Of a DNA stretch of 13,091 nt, positions 3,841-10,409 are shown piece after piece. Position numbers and translations under genes: made by a program. The notes below the pieces were generated by a model. The model had not been told where the DNA came from. It was given only the letters and a program-made list of their open reading frames with translations, and ran no database searches. The stretch's first letter is position 1. Each line of letters starts with the position of its first letter. Source of the DNA: CAYHBS01 sp964360995 (GTDB taxonomy: Bacteria; Patescibacteriota; Minisyncoccia; Ryanbacterales; HO2-45-13); contig CAYHYZ010000021.1 in assembly GCA_964360995.1 (NCBI GenBank), forward strand, positions 1 through 13,091, read 5' to 3'.

Positions 3841-5298
3841 CACTTTGTGGCGCTTTTTGATTTTTTCGACTTCGGATCCCTCTACCTCTGCGGACGTTGA
3901 TTTTGCTTCCTCTGACTTTTTCTTGAGTGCTGCGTCCTCCAGTTTGTTCAATTTGGTTGCCAGATCCATGAGATACTCTTTTGTATTGTTCTTTGGCTCG
4001 TCGAGCACCGCGCCAAGGAGGGCATGCAATATGTATCCAATGCGTGGGCTAGGGGAAAGTGAAAGTTCTTTCATAAGATCATTTCCGGTGACCTTGAGCA
4101 TTTTCACCGATATCGGGTCACGTTGCAGTTGCTCCACCATGAAACGAAAATGCCGCAACTTGTATGGCTCTGCTTTTGGCACTCCGGATCCAATACGATC
4201 ACACATGCGCACGCGGATGAGATCTTCCATATCTTCAATGCCCACTTGCGCAATGAGGCGGCGTACTGACGCCGGCGTCACTTCATCGACGTTGTAGTAG
4301 AACAAATGAAAGCGCACGAGCTTGGTGACTTTTTCTATTACCGCTTTGGGATATTTCATGCGCTCAAGCAGTGGTTTCGTCATCTGTGCGCCAACAATAT
4401 CGTGATTGTAAAACGTGGAATATGTTCCATCGCCTTTTTTGGTGCGTGGTTTTGCAACGTCGTGGAGGAGCGCTCCCAGACGCACTTCGAGCGACCACCC
4501 TTGCTCCGCAGCGTATTTGAGCGCGCGTACGTTGTGTTCCCACACGGTGTAGATGTGGTGCAAATTTTGACCAACACCAATACCCTCACACAGTTCTGGC
4601 ATGATGTACTGCATCAAATCTAACGTTTCGAGTTGTTGCGCGCCCACTTCTGGATGCTCCGACATAATGATGCGATCAAACTCCGTGCGAATGCGCTCCA
4701 TCGCAATGTCTTTAAGGAGTGCGGAATATTTATGCACGGCATTTGCGGTCTCCGACGCGATGGCAAAATCCAGTTGCGTGGCAAAGCGTACCGCGCGCAT
4801 GAGGCGAAGTGCATCCTCAGAAAACCGTGCGGCGGGATCGCCAACCGTTTGCACAATTTTTTTTGCTAAATCTTTTTGCCCCTCGAATGGATCAACAATT
4901 TCAAAATCATCGTTCACGCGGCACATCGCCATCGCATTGATGGTAAAATCACGGCGCGCTAAATCTTTCTCAAGTGAATCAACAAATTCCACGATATCCG
5001 GACGGCGACGATCAGAATAGCCCTGTTCAGTTCGATAGGGAGTTACTTCAACAATCGTGAGCGTTTCGTCTTCACTCCCAGTTTTTACACCAACCGTGCC
5101 AAAATTATTTTCGTAGACATGATCAGGAAATAACTTTTGTATATCTTCCGGCTTTGCGTTCGTTGTGATGTCCCAATCTGCGGGTGGACGATCAAGAATT
5201 AAATCGCGCACACATCCACCCACAATGTACGCATCAAAACCACCCTCCTCGAGGGTAGTGAGAACGCGACTGACTTCAATTGGAATGGAGTAGTTCAT
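3835..5298 (-). CDS. cca: CCA tRNA nucleotidyltransferase with HD domain
   Basis: This 487-aa enzyme adds or repairs the 3' CCA of tRNAs from CTP and ATP. The class II nucleotidyltransferase head has GGCVRDL (27-33) and the metal-binding D41-W-D43. RRDFTINAMA (115-124) and SEDALRLMRAVRF (160-172) follow, which are the nucleotide-selecting and neck motifs. An HD phosphohydrolase domain follows, with H255, H279-D280 and H299-D300. It is longer than minimal CCA enzymes because of the HD domain and a charged Lys/Glu-rich tail after about 440. ATG 5298 is preferred over an upstream TTG at 5316. tRNA-Lys lies 44 bases upstream on the same strand, so both may share a transcript. At least four of the five tRNA genes here lack CCA, so the enzyme should be essential. 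Confidence 0.95.
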   Translation of the reverse strand: MNYSIPIEVSRVLTTLEEGGFDAYIVGGCVRDLILDRPPADWDITTNAKPEDIQKLFPDHVYENNFGTVGVKTGSEDETLTIVEVTPYRTEQGYSDRRRPDIVEFVDSLEKDLARRDFTINAMAMCRVNDDFEIVDPFEGQKDLAKKIVQTVGDPAARFSEDALRLMRAVRFATQLDFAIASETANAVHKYSALLKDIAMERIRTEFDRIIMSEHPEVGAQQLETLDLMQYIMPELCEGIGVGQNLHHIYTVWEHNVRALKYAAEQGWSLEVRLGALLHDVAKPRTKKGDGTYSTFYNHDIVGAQMTKPLLERMKYPKAVIEKVTKLVRFHLFYYNVDEVTPASVRRLIAQVGIEDMEDLIRVRMCDRIGSGVPKAEPYKLRHFRFMVEQLQRDPISVKMLKVTGNDLMKELSLSPSPRIGYILHALLGAVLDEPKNNTKEYLMDLATKLNKLEDAALKKKSEEAKSTSAEVEGSEVEKIKKRHKVK

Positions 5299-5342
5299 AT
5301 ACTTTCGACCGGACAACCGTGCACTAGTCGAAAAAGTGAATG

Positions 5343-5415
5343 TCCGCCCTGTAGGATTCGAACCTACGACCTTCTCCTTAAGAGGGAGCAGCTCTACCAG
5401 CTGAGCTAAGGGCGG
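5343..5415 (-). tRNA. tRNA-Lys (anticodon CTT)
   Basis: On the minus strand acceptor CCGCCCT pairs with AGGGCGG. The D stem is GCTC/GAGC. The anticodon arm GCTCC-CTCTTAA-GGAGA gives anticodon CTT, with one mismatched outer pair. The T arm is GTAGG-TTCGAAT-CCTAC and the discriminator A. CCA is not encoded. Confidence 0.95.
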
Positions 5416-5422
5416 GCACTAA

Positions 5423-5428
5423 ATAATA
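5423..5428 (-). promoter_or_regulatory. Possible -10 for tRNA-Lys
   Basis: The minus strand reads TATTAT, 7 bases before the tRNA 5' end, which is the expected distance. No convincing -35 is seen. It sits between the upstream gene's stop and the tRNA. Confidence 0.35.
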
Positions 5429-5436
5429 TTTGCAGC

Positions 5437-6174
5437 CTACGGCATATTAATAGCAATCTTTTCTACATTCCGCAATTTTTTCCATTGCCGTTCTGCAATA
5501 TGCATCTTCGGAGTACACCCTGCCAGCAATCCTTGAATCCATCCGTATACCTGATGCATCTTATTGGTGCTTTTCGGAACCTCAATGCGTATCGTTCCAT
5601 TGTACAATATGTTTTTTCGATAGCCCATTCCTGGTGGTTTGACATAGCTTTTTCCGAAGCGCGCTAAGGGAATCCCGGTAATTCGCGACCAATATTTTTT
5701 TATTTCTTGTTCATTTTGTTTGGGATAGATATTCAGACGCGCCTTGAGTAACTTTGGTTCAATATTAAAAATGTGTTTCAACCAATAAACGAAAAATACA
5801 ATAAATTGCGGGTCTGAATTCGTAATATAAAAAGCGTTTGTCTTACTTCCTTCGGCCCAATACATCGCAGCTCCTACATATCGCAGTGTATTATGATCAA
5901 TCGGTAATGTGACCTCGCTTTTTGCGCGATCAATAATTGAAGTGATTTCCATATCTCTCCGAACCCGTTGACTAATTTCACCACGATTCATCTGAATAAT
6001 TTGCTTAGTATAAAATCGATGCCTGTGGCGACGTGCGAGTGGAACATCTTTTAACCACAAGCTCAGCGTGCTCTTTGGTACACGAAGGCGCTTACTGATG
6101 GCGCCATAACTGAATCCACTTACTCTTAGTTTTCTTGCATTGATTTTTACTACTTGAGAATAGGGCATATTCAT
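5437..6174 (-). CDS. HTH plus LAGLIDADG-like domain protein
   Basis: The 245-aa product starts with a helix-turn-helix, GAISKRLRVPKSTLSLWL (about 24-41), as in resolvase or Fis-type DNA binders. The middle holds YVGAAMYWAEGSK, resembling the first LAGLIDADG helix of homing-endonuclease-like proteins but with Glu in the acidic position. ITGIPLARFGKSYVKPP, GTIRIEV and GWIQGLLAG (a second such helix) follow. I recall this HTH plus LAGLIDADG-like layout in Patescibacteria and archaea, usually unnamed. Whether it cuts DNA or only binds it is unknown. The frame is intact. ATG 6174 is the first start, but a TATAAT abuts it, so translation may begin at the second ATG (6168) on a leaderless message. 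It sits between tRNA-Arg and tRNA-Lys. Confidence 0.75.
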   Translation of the reverse strand: MNMPYSQVVKINARKLRVSGFSYGAISKRLRVPKSTLSLWLKDVPLARRHRHRFYTKQIIQMNRGEISQRVRRDMEITSIIDRAKSEVTLPIDHNTLRYVGAAMYWAEGSKTNAFYITNSDPQFIVFFVYWLKHIFNIEPKLLKARLNIYPKQNEQEIKKYWSRITGIPLARFGKSYVKPPGMGYRKNILYNGTIRIEVPKSTNKMHQVYGWIQGLLAGCTPKMHIAERQWKKLRNVEKIAINMP

Positions 6175-6203
6175 ATTATATTAATGTGGCGACTGCTCTG
6201 CAA
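6175..6203 (-). promoter_or_regulatory. Promoter of the HTH/LAGLIDADG-like gene
   Basis: TTGCAG (6198-6203), a 17-bp spacer and TATAAT (6175-6180) lie on the minus strand. The expected start falls at about 6168, exactly on the second in-frame ATG. The -35 is weak (3 of 6). Confidence 0.5.
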
Positions 6204-6212
6204 GAAAATATT

Positions 6213-6233
6213 AAAAAAAACACTAAATAGTGT
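6213..6233 (-). terminator. Terminator downstream of tRNA-Arg
   Basis: On the minus strand ACACTA and TAGTGT form a short stem followed by seven T. It would end transcripts from the tRNA-Arg side before the next promoter. Confidence 0.55.
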
Positions 6234-6285
6234 GCTTGATGCTAGGTGGTGAGACAGTAAGGCGTCTGCACTTAAGCACAGTGCT

Positions 6286-6447
6286 CGAGGACTTGCGTCC
6301 TCGGAGGTTTATTGACTCGGTCACGAATAAATATTCTGTTGAATATTTTTCTCGACCCCGTCTCGCACGCGCTGGAGCGCGACGCTCCGACTTTCGAGTC
6401 CCACACGTCCCGCGCACAAGCGGGACTCTCGGACCAATGCTATCGCA
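6286..6447. other. Structured stretch downstream of tRNA-Arg
   Basis: CGAGGAC-TTGC-GTCCTCG (6286-6303) is a 7-bp hairpin, with a GCAA tetraloop if read from the minus strand. The eleven bases 6297-6307 repeat the tRNA-Arg 3' end (6452-6462). Farther on, AAATATTC/GAATATTT, GGAGCG/CGCTCC and GTCCCGC/GCGGGAC form further hairpins. Open frames here read through tRNA sequence and look spurious. I see no gene. Confidence 0.4.
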
Positions 6448-6450
6448 TTG

Positions 6451-6523
6451 TGTCCTCGGAGGGATTCGAACCCCCAACCTACGGTTCCGAAGACCGGCGC
6501 TCTAGCCATTGAGCTACGAGGAC
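6451..6523 (-). tRNA. tRNA-Arg (anticodon TCG)
   Basis: On the minus strand acceptor GTCCTCG pairs with CGAGGAC. The D stem is GCTC/GAGC. The anticodon arm CCGGT-CTTCGGA-ACCGT gives anticodon TCG, with the outermost pair mismatched. The T arm is GGGGG-TTCGAAT-CCCTC and the discriminator A. CCA is not encoded. Confidence 0.95.
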
Positions 6524-6586
6524 ATGCGTGCTTTGCTGTACGCTCTGCCTCCGCCGGCTGGCGGAGAGCTACGAGGACATGTGTGC
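6511..6586. repeat. 21-bp direct repeat of the tRNA-Arg 5' end flanking a REP-like hairpin
   Basis: Bases 6511-6531 (the first 13 bases of tRNA-Arg plus 8 upstream) recur at 6566-6586 with one mismatch. The 34 bases between hold the palindrome CTCCGCC-GGCT-GGCGGAG, shared with the repeat edge. This looks like a small insertion with flank duplication. Confidence 0.6.
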
Positions 6587-6655
6587 GACAGCCCGATAAC
6601 CACCGTAAGGTGATGAAACTTCACATGCGGGTAGCACTTGAAGAAGTGCGACAGC
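6583..6655 (-). repeat. 63-bp two-hairpin repeat, copy C
   Basis: The minus strand aligns without gaps to copy A. It has hairpin CACTT-CTTC-AAGTG, then GCATGTGAAGTTT, then CACC-TTAC-GGTG and TTATCGGGCTGTCG, the first ten tRNA-Pro bases. It is flanked by 10-bp direct repeats GTGCGACAGC (6583 and 6646), again 63 apart. No tRNA-Pro follows here, so it is a displaced copy. The gap 6656-6705 shows nothing. Confidence 0.7.
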
Positions 6656-6705
6656 GCTATATTTATACCACGACATTAGAGATAGATAAAGACACAAAAT
6701 ATACA

Positions 6706-6748
6706 CGATAAAATGAAAAGCGGGAGGTTCCTTTCGGTTCCTCCCGCT
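6706..6748 (-). terminator. Terminator of the SPFH operon
   Basis: AGCGGGAGG (6719-6727) pairs with CCTCCCGCT (6740-6748), with inner CC/GG pairs. On the minus strand TTTTCATTTTATC follows. It lies just after the stop of the membrane protein gene. Confidence 0.8.
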
Positions 6749-6765
6749 ATGTTGTTCGCACCTCC

Positions 6766-7284
6766 CTAGTTTGTGCGCTTGATGATCAAGGTAAATTTAT
6801 GATCTGCAAGCGCTACGATTCTTTTCCCCTTGTAAGGAGTTATGTCCTGGCACCTTGTTCCGGTTGGAGGAGGTGGATCGCACTCAACGCGCGCGACTGC
6901 AACTTGCTCTTCGTACGATGCACAGGTTTTACACTCGTGCAGCATATCGTAATCGCCACCGACACACTTAATCCATGGTGACGCTTCACCTGCTTTCAGA
7001 AGCGTGGGCCAGGTGCTTACTTGTGCTCCCACCTTCTCGATCGCAATTTCCCAACGCTCAGCATGTGGCAGTGAGACAATGTTACCTCCTTTGTAGAAGT
7101 GCACACCATCGCGCACGTGCGCGTTGGAGGAGGATCCCCCGCCGGAACACGAACGGAACACCATGATGCTCCCGAGTACGATCACTGTGAGCACAATGGC
7201 CGACTTAATCCAGCCAATGAGTCTTTTGGTATCGATTGGCGGAGAAACTTCACATCCTTCGTCCGCTTTGGTTTCCTTGCTCAT
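6766..7284 (-). CDS. Cysteine-rich single-pass membrane protein
   Basis: The 172-aa protein has a polar N-terminus, one membrane helix at about residues 24-43 and a Gly/Ser linker after C46. An outside domain with five Cys follows (C107, C118, C121, C135, C145), including CKTC at 118-121 and the Pro run DPPPPTGTRC. I recognise no family. The topology suggests an N-in signal anchor, and the Cys pairs suggest disulfides or metal binding outside the membrane. It overlaps the SPFH gene by ATGA and must be translated with it, which suggests that the two proteins act together at the membrane. SPFH proteins often pair with small membrane partners such as NfeD, but this one does not look like NfeD. 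Confidence 0.75.
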   Translation of the reverse strand: MSKETKADEGCEVSPPIDTKRLIGWIKSAIVLTVIVLGSIMVFRSCSGGGSSSNAHVRDGVHFYKGGNIVSLPHAERWEIAIEKVGAQVSTWPTLLKAGEASPWIKCVGGDYDMLHECKTCASYEEQVAVARVECDPPPPTGTRCQDITPYKGKRIVALADHKFTLIIKRTN

Positions 7285-8417
7285 TTTTTCCTTTTCTCCT
7301 TCGTATCCTTCGAAACAGTGTCAACCGCAACAGCGGCGGCCTGGACATTGATGATTGGCATTGCGCCTCCACCAAATCCTTGGCCTGTCACAATCGTCTG
7401 CGGAGAAATTCCTGATGCGATATTCGCTTGATCGCACGCGTCCTTCCACGACATCCCGCCATTACTCTTGTCGCGTATCTCTAGCGCACGCTCCAAGAGC
7501 TTGTCATGACGCACCTGAGCGGCCTTCATTTTTCCTTCTTCCTGCCGCTGTTTTTGGAACGCCGATCGGGTCTCTGGGTCGAAATCAACGCTCGATATCG
7601 ACACCGAGGTAATCACGATGCCGTACTTCTCCTCGAGCTCACCGTTTTCAGACTCGCCGTTCTGCTCGAGATACCAGCGTAGTCTTGCGCTGTGTTTCTG
7701 ATAGAACTCGACTCTATACTCCGGCATGATTGATGAGCCAAGAAAATGGTTTGCATTGGTCTTGTGATACTCATCCATCTTTGATTTGAGATCTTCTCCC
7801 TTTTTCTTGAGCGAAGATTCCTTTTCAGACGCAATCATCTTCTCGATATCCTCAATGAACAAGTCCCAGCGAATGTGCGGAGGGTCCTGCAAGCGCAGCT
7901 TACAGTTAATAAGCATGTCCACCGCTTCTTTGTCGGTGATGAGCTCATCTGCCGTGTGCTTGCCCGCAATCACCAACAGCTCTCCTTTGATTTCATCGAG
8001 GAGACCTTTTCTGATGGTCTCTTTGGATTGGTTGGTGAATTCTTTCAGCCGGGTAAAACTCGGCCTCCAGAACACCGCGCCCGCAATTTTGATCGCAAGT
8101 TGAATGCTGCTTGATGCAGCATTCCCCGCGTCGGGGGCAATCGAGAACACCGTGTGTTCGAATTCATTGCGATCCACCTTCACATCAAAGGCAATCACCT
8201 TGTCGATGAAGGGACGCACGAAGTGAATGCCTTCTTTGAGCTTCCTTCCTTTCCCCTTACTATCAAAGGGATGACTTGAATTGCTACTGAAGAAACGATT
8301 GCCGAGTCGCTCCACAACGGCAATCTTTGCCGCAGGAATGACCCTGATGCTGGAAATGACGAGCGCCAAAACGACGATCAGCACCATCACCAGCACAAAC
8401 ACTGTAAGCAGACTCAT
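7281..8417 (-). CDS. SPFH/Band 7 (stomatin-like) membrane protein
   Basis: The 378-aa protein begins with a membrane helix (about 4-25). The SPFH pattern follows: VIPAAKIAVVERLGNRF, then EGIHFVRPFIDKVIAFDVKV, a beta-rich domain and a helical region. GIVITSVSISSVDFDP and an alanine/lysine-rich coiled-coil stretch are also typical. The C-terminus is Gly/Ala-rich with a basic end. Proteins of this superfamily oligomerise at membranes and organise microdomains or protease and transport complexes; the specific role here is unknown. A helical insertion around 180-250 is unusual. The start has GGAGG 4 bases upstream. The mRNA leader of about 50 bases contains a 7-bp hairpin (8432-8449) just before the RBS. 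The stop overlaps the next gene's ATG. Confidence 0.85.
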   Translation of the reverse strand: MSLLTVFVLVMVLIVVLALVISSIRVIPAAKIAVVERLGNRFFSSNSSHPFDSKGKGRKLKEGIHFVRPFIDKVIAFDVKVDRNEFEHTVFSIAPDAGNAASSSIQLAIKIAGAVFWRPSFTRLKEFTNQSKETIRKGLLDEIKGELLVIAGKHTADELITDKEAVDMLINCKLRLQDPPHIRWDLFIEDIEKMIASEKESSLKKKGEDLKSKMDEYHKTNANHFLGSSIMPEYRVEFYQKHSARLRWYLEQNGESENGELEEKYGIVITSVSISSVDFDPETRSAFQKQRQEEGKMKAAQVRHDKLLERALEIRDKSNGGMSWKDACDQANIASGISPQTIVTGQGFGGGAMPIINVQAAAVAVDTVSKDTKEKRKK

Positions 8418-8474
8418 ACATCCTCCATATGGCGCCCGTTTGCGGACGCATTTGTGAATTTACTTTACCGGCGC

Positions 8475-8503
8475 ATTATATAACAAAAAAGTGCATTTGT
8501 CAA
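8475..8503 (-). promoter_or_regulatory. Perfect consensus sigma-70 promoter of the SPFH operon
   Basis: On the minus strand TTGACA (8498-8503), exactly 17 bases, and TATAAT (8475-8480) match both consensus boxes fully. An inverted repeat GCATT-TGTC-AATGC (8493-8506) overlaps the -35 and could be a repressor site. Confidence 0.85.
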
Positions 8504-8538
8504 TGCGCTGGTGATCAAAAACTCGTTATTCTACAACG

Positions 8539-9438
8539 CTATTTTGATCCCTTCTCCTTTCGGCGGTGGCCGTGGAAGGCTTGGTGCACATCTTTGAGTT
8601 GGCGATCGGTGAGGTGGGTATAGACCTGGGTCGTCGTAATAGAGGAGTGCCCCAACAATACCTGTACGCTACGGAGATCAGCGCCATTGATAAGAAGATC
8701 GGTGGCGAATAAGTGGCGCAGGGTGTGTGGAGTCACTGATTTTACAATGCCGGATTTCACCGCATACCGCGCGATGAGACGTTGAATTTGTCGCACAGTC
8801 AGACGTCCAGGATTTTTATTCGTTCCCACAAACAGCGCATCTTCAATGTCTGCGCGTTTTTCGAGATATCCCTTGATTGCGTCGGTCGCGCGAGGAGAGA
8901 GAAATACTACGCGCACCTTTCCTCCTTTCCCACGCACCGAAAATTCCCCTCGCTTAAAAACAATTGAATCTTTGTTTAAACGCGCGAGCTCAGAAATACG
9001 CAGACCCGTCGAAAACAGGAGTTCCAGCATCGCTTTGTCCCTTAGGGATCTTACGGACATGCCTTCGGGAGCGGCGAGGAGACGCTCCAAATCTTCTATA
9101 CTGGGTAAGTCAAAATCACGTTGCTGGGTTTTAGGAAGCTCAATTTTTTCTGCTGCAAGCGTTTTGATGTCGCGCTTAGCTAAGTATTTTAGGAAGGCGC
9201 GTAATGCAATGAGATGATACGTCTGCGTGCTCTTGGAAAGGGGAGTGCCATGATCGTCCACCATGCGGTTGAGTGAAAGTCGGTATGAGCGCACTACTTC
9301 GTCGGTAATTTTTGCAGGTGTTGTGACGTGTGAAAGTTCAACAAATCGCAGTAAATAGTGCCGATAGTTCTCTATCGTTTTGCGGGAGCGACCACGTTCC
9401 ACTTCCAGATATTCTAAAAAGTCGTCAAGATATTCCAT
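8539..9438 (-). CDS. xerC/D: Tyrosine recombinase of the XerC/XerD type
   Basis: The 299-aa protein has the size of XerC/XerD, which resolve chromosome dimers at dif. The N-terminal SAM-like core-binding domain spans about 1-90. The catalytic domain carries R147 (TGLRISEL), K171 or K174 in RGKGGK, H238 and R241 (HTLRH), H264 (LLGHSS) and the nucleophile Y273 (QVYTHL). All are intact. It is the only recombinase in the window, so it may serve as a single-Xer system; XerC and XerD cannot be told apart from here. ATG 9438 matches the family start (DDFLEYLEVERG), and the longer upstream frame would cross the promoter. No dif site is identified in the window. Confidence 0.9.
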   Translation of the reverse strand: MEYLDDFLEYLEVERGRSRKTIENYRHYLLRFVELSHVTTPAKITDEVVRSYRLSLNRMVDDHGTPLSKSTQTYHLIALRAFLKYLAKRDIKTLAAEKIELPKTQQRDFDLPSIEDLERLLAAPEGMSVRSLRDKAMLELLFSTGLRISELARLNKDSIVFKRGEFSVRGKGGKVRVVFLSPRATDAIKGYLEKRADIEDALFVGTNKNPGRLTVRQIQRLIARYAVKSGIVKSVTPHTLRHLFATDLLINGADLRSVQVLLGHSSITTTQVYTHLTDRQLKDVHQAFHGHRRKEKGSK

Positions 9439-9461
9439 GTGAATGAAGATTGAATGTCCGT

Positions 9462-9470
9462 AGTATACCA
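9462..9470 (-). promoter_or_regulatory. Extended -10 promoter of the xer gene
   Basis: The minus strand reads TGGTATACT, an extended -10, 24 bases before the ATG. No clear -35 is seen. Confidence 0.45.
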
Positions 9471-9503
9471 TGTCGCACAATATAGGGCTCAAGAGGGGAG
9501 CTC

Positions 9504-9532
9504 TTGTACTATTTGAGTAAATATGGTACGCT
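9504..9532 (+). promoter_or_regulatory. Possible promoter of the rpsO operon
   Basis: TTGTAC (9504-9509), 17 bases and TGG-TACGCT (9527-9532) fit a weak sigma-70 promoter with an extended -10. It would give a leader of about 60 bases. Confidence 0.35.
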
Positions 9533-9542
9533 GTACGCACTT

Positions 9543-9587
9543 TCGATACTTTACTGAGCGTGATGAACCTCAGACACTTCGGATCGA
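9543..9587 (+). promoter_or_regulatory. Structured rpsO leader
   Basis: TCGAT/ATCGA (9543-9547 with 9583-9587) encloses CTGAG/CTCAG (9554-9558 with 9569-9573). Some bacterial rpsO leaders fold to bind S15 and shut off translation, so this is a candidate autoregulatory site. The S15-binding features are not proven here. Confidence 0.35.
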
Positions 9588-9600
9588 GACGTATTTATAT

Positions 9601-9858
9601 ATGAAAAACAAATCATCTGTCATTGAGGCGCATCGTATGCACGAGACGGACACCGGGTCAGCTGGTGTTCAGGTTGGCATTCTTTCTCAAGAAATCGACA
9701 AGCTCGCATTGCATTTGAAGAAGCACCGAAAAGATAATCACTCGCGCCGAGGACTCCTTGGCATGGTTGCAAAACGTCGGAGACTCCTCTCATACCTCGA
9801 GAAGGAAGAACCAAAGGTATACCGTGCAACCATCAAGAAACTTGGACTCAAGAAATAA
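9601..9858 (+). CDS. rpsO: 30S ribosomal protein S15
   Basis: The 85-aa protein is S15, which binds 16S rRNA early in assembly of the 30S platform. The diagnostic stretch TGSAGVQVGILSQEI is followed by LALHLKKHRKDNHSRRGLLGMVAKRRRLLSYL, which carries the H-x-K-D-x-x-S-R-R-G-L rRNA-binding pattern. It is only slightly shorter than the usual 88-89 residues, at the N-terminus. ATG 9601 fits the family start; there is no good Shine-Dalgarno site. It heads an operon with the NYN gene, whose ATG overlaps its stop (TAATG), and pnp, as in the classic rpsO-pnp pairing. Confidence 0.97.
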   Translation: MKNKSSVIEAHRMHETDTGSAGVQVGILSQEIDKLALHLKKHRKDNHSRRGLLGMVAKRRRLLSYLEKEEPKVYRATIKKLGLKK

Positions 9859-10409
9859 TGCCCGTTCCGAAACAGAAAGATCAGTTAGTTCCCAGCGTCA
9901 AACATAAAGATCAACGCGTTGCGGTATTTATTGATGCCGCAAATATGTATCACTCCGCGCGTAGCTTGTACAACGCGCGTTTAAATTTTAAAGAAGTCCT
10001 TAAAACTTCGGTGTTTAACCGGCAGCTCATCCGCGCGTTTGGATACGTAGTGCGCACTAAAACCGGGGAAGAGCAGCCGTTTTTTGATGCGCTGGTAAAG
10101 CTTGGCATTGAAACCCGCGTGCGTGAACTTCAGGAATTTTTTGGAGGAGCAAAAAAAGCAGATTGGGACGTAGGGATTGCGGTAGATGCAATTCGTACCG
10201 CCGCGATTGTTGATACGGTGGTGCTCGTGTCTGGAGACGGAGATTTCTTGCCCGTGGTGGAATACATTAAAAACCAAGGGCGACGTGTAGAGGTAGTTGC
10301 GTTTGGTCGTAGCTCGTCTGCGAAATTGAAGGAGATGTGCGATGAATTTACTGATTTGGACGCCGAACCAAACCGTTATTTACTTAAACGAGGAAGGGCA
10401 AATGTTTAA
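9858..10409 (+). CDS. NYN-domain (PIN-like, LabA/DUF88) putative ribonuclease
   Basis: The 183-aa protein is a single NYN domain of the PIN-like nuclease fold. FIDAANMY (24-31) holds D26 and N29. KKADWDVGIAVDAI (99-112) holds D102, D104 and D110. VLVSGDGDFLPVV (122-134) holds D127 and D129. These acidic residues form the metal site expected for an RNase. The basic N-terminal 20 residues may bind RNA. Related proteins are proposed to process or decay RNA; the substrate is unknown. Its ATG shares a base with the rpsO stop, and its last 8 bases overlap the pnp start. All three are therefore translationally coupled, supporting a role in RNA turnover alongside PNPase. Confidence 0.88.
   Translation: MPVPKQKDQLVPSVKHKDQRVAVFIDAANMYHSARSLYNARLNFKEVLKTSVFNRQLIRAFGYVVRTKTGEEQPFFDALVKLGIETRVRELQEFFGGAKKADWDVGIAVDAIRTAAIVDTVVLVSGDGDFLPVVEYIKNQGRRVEVVAFGRSSSAKLKEMCDEFTDLDAEPNRYLLKRGRANV

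Noticed and set aside
3824..4869. Several plus-strand open frames opposite cca
   Set aside because: They are antisense shadows of a highly conserved enzyme with all motifs intact.
5298..5316. TTG start for cca giving six more residues
   Set aside because: The ATG at 5298 fits the family start and no RBS supports the TTG.
6230..6509. Open frames on both strands across tRNA-Arg, with peptides such as GIRTPNLRF and GFEPPTYGS
   Set aside because: They translate the tRNA gene and its flank; such peptides are well-known spurious calls.
8539..9438. Xer recombinase as the integrase of a mobile element
   Set aside because: Length and motifs fit the chromosomal dimer-resolution type; there are no element genes or attachment-site duplications beside it.
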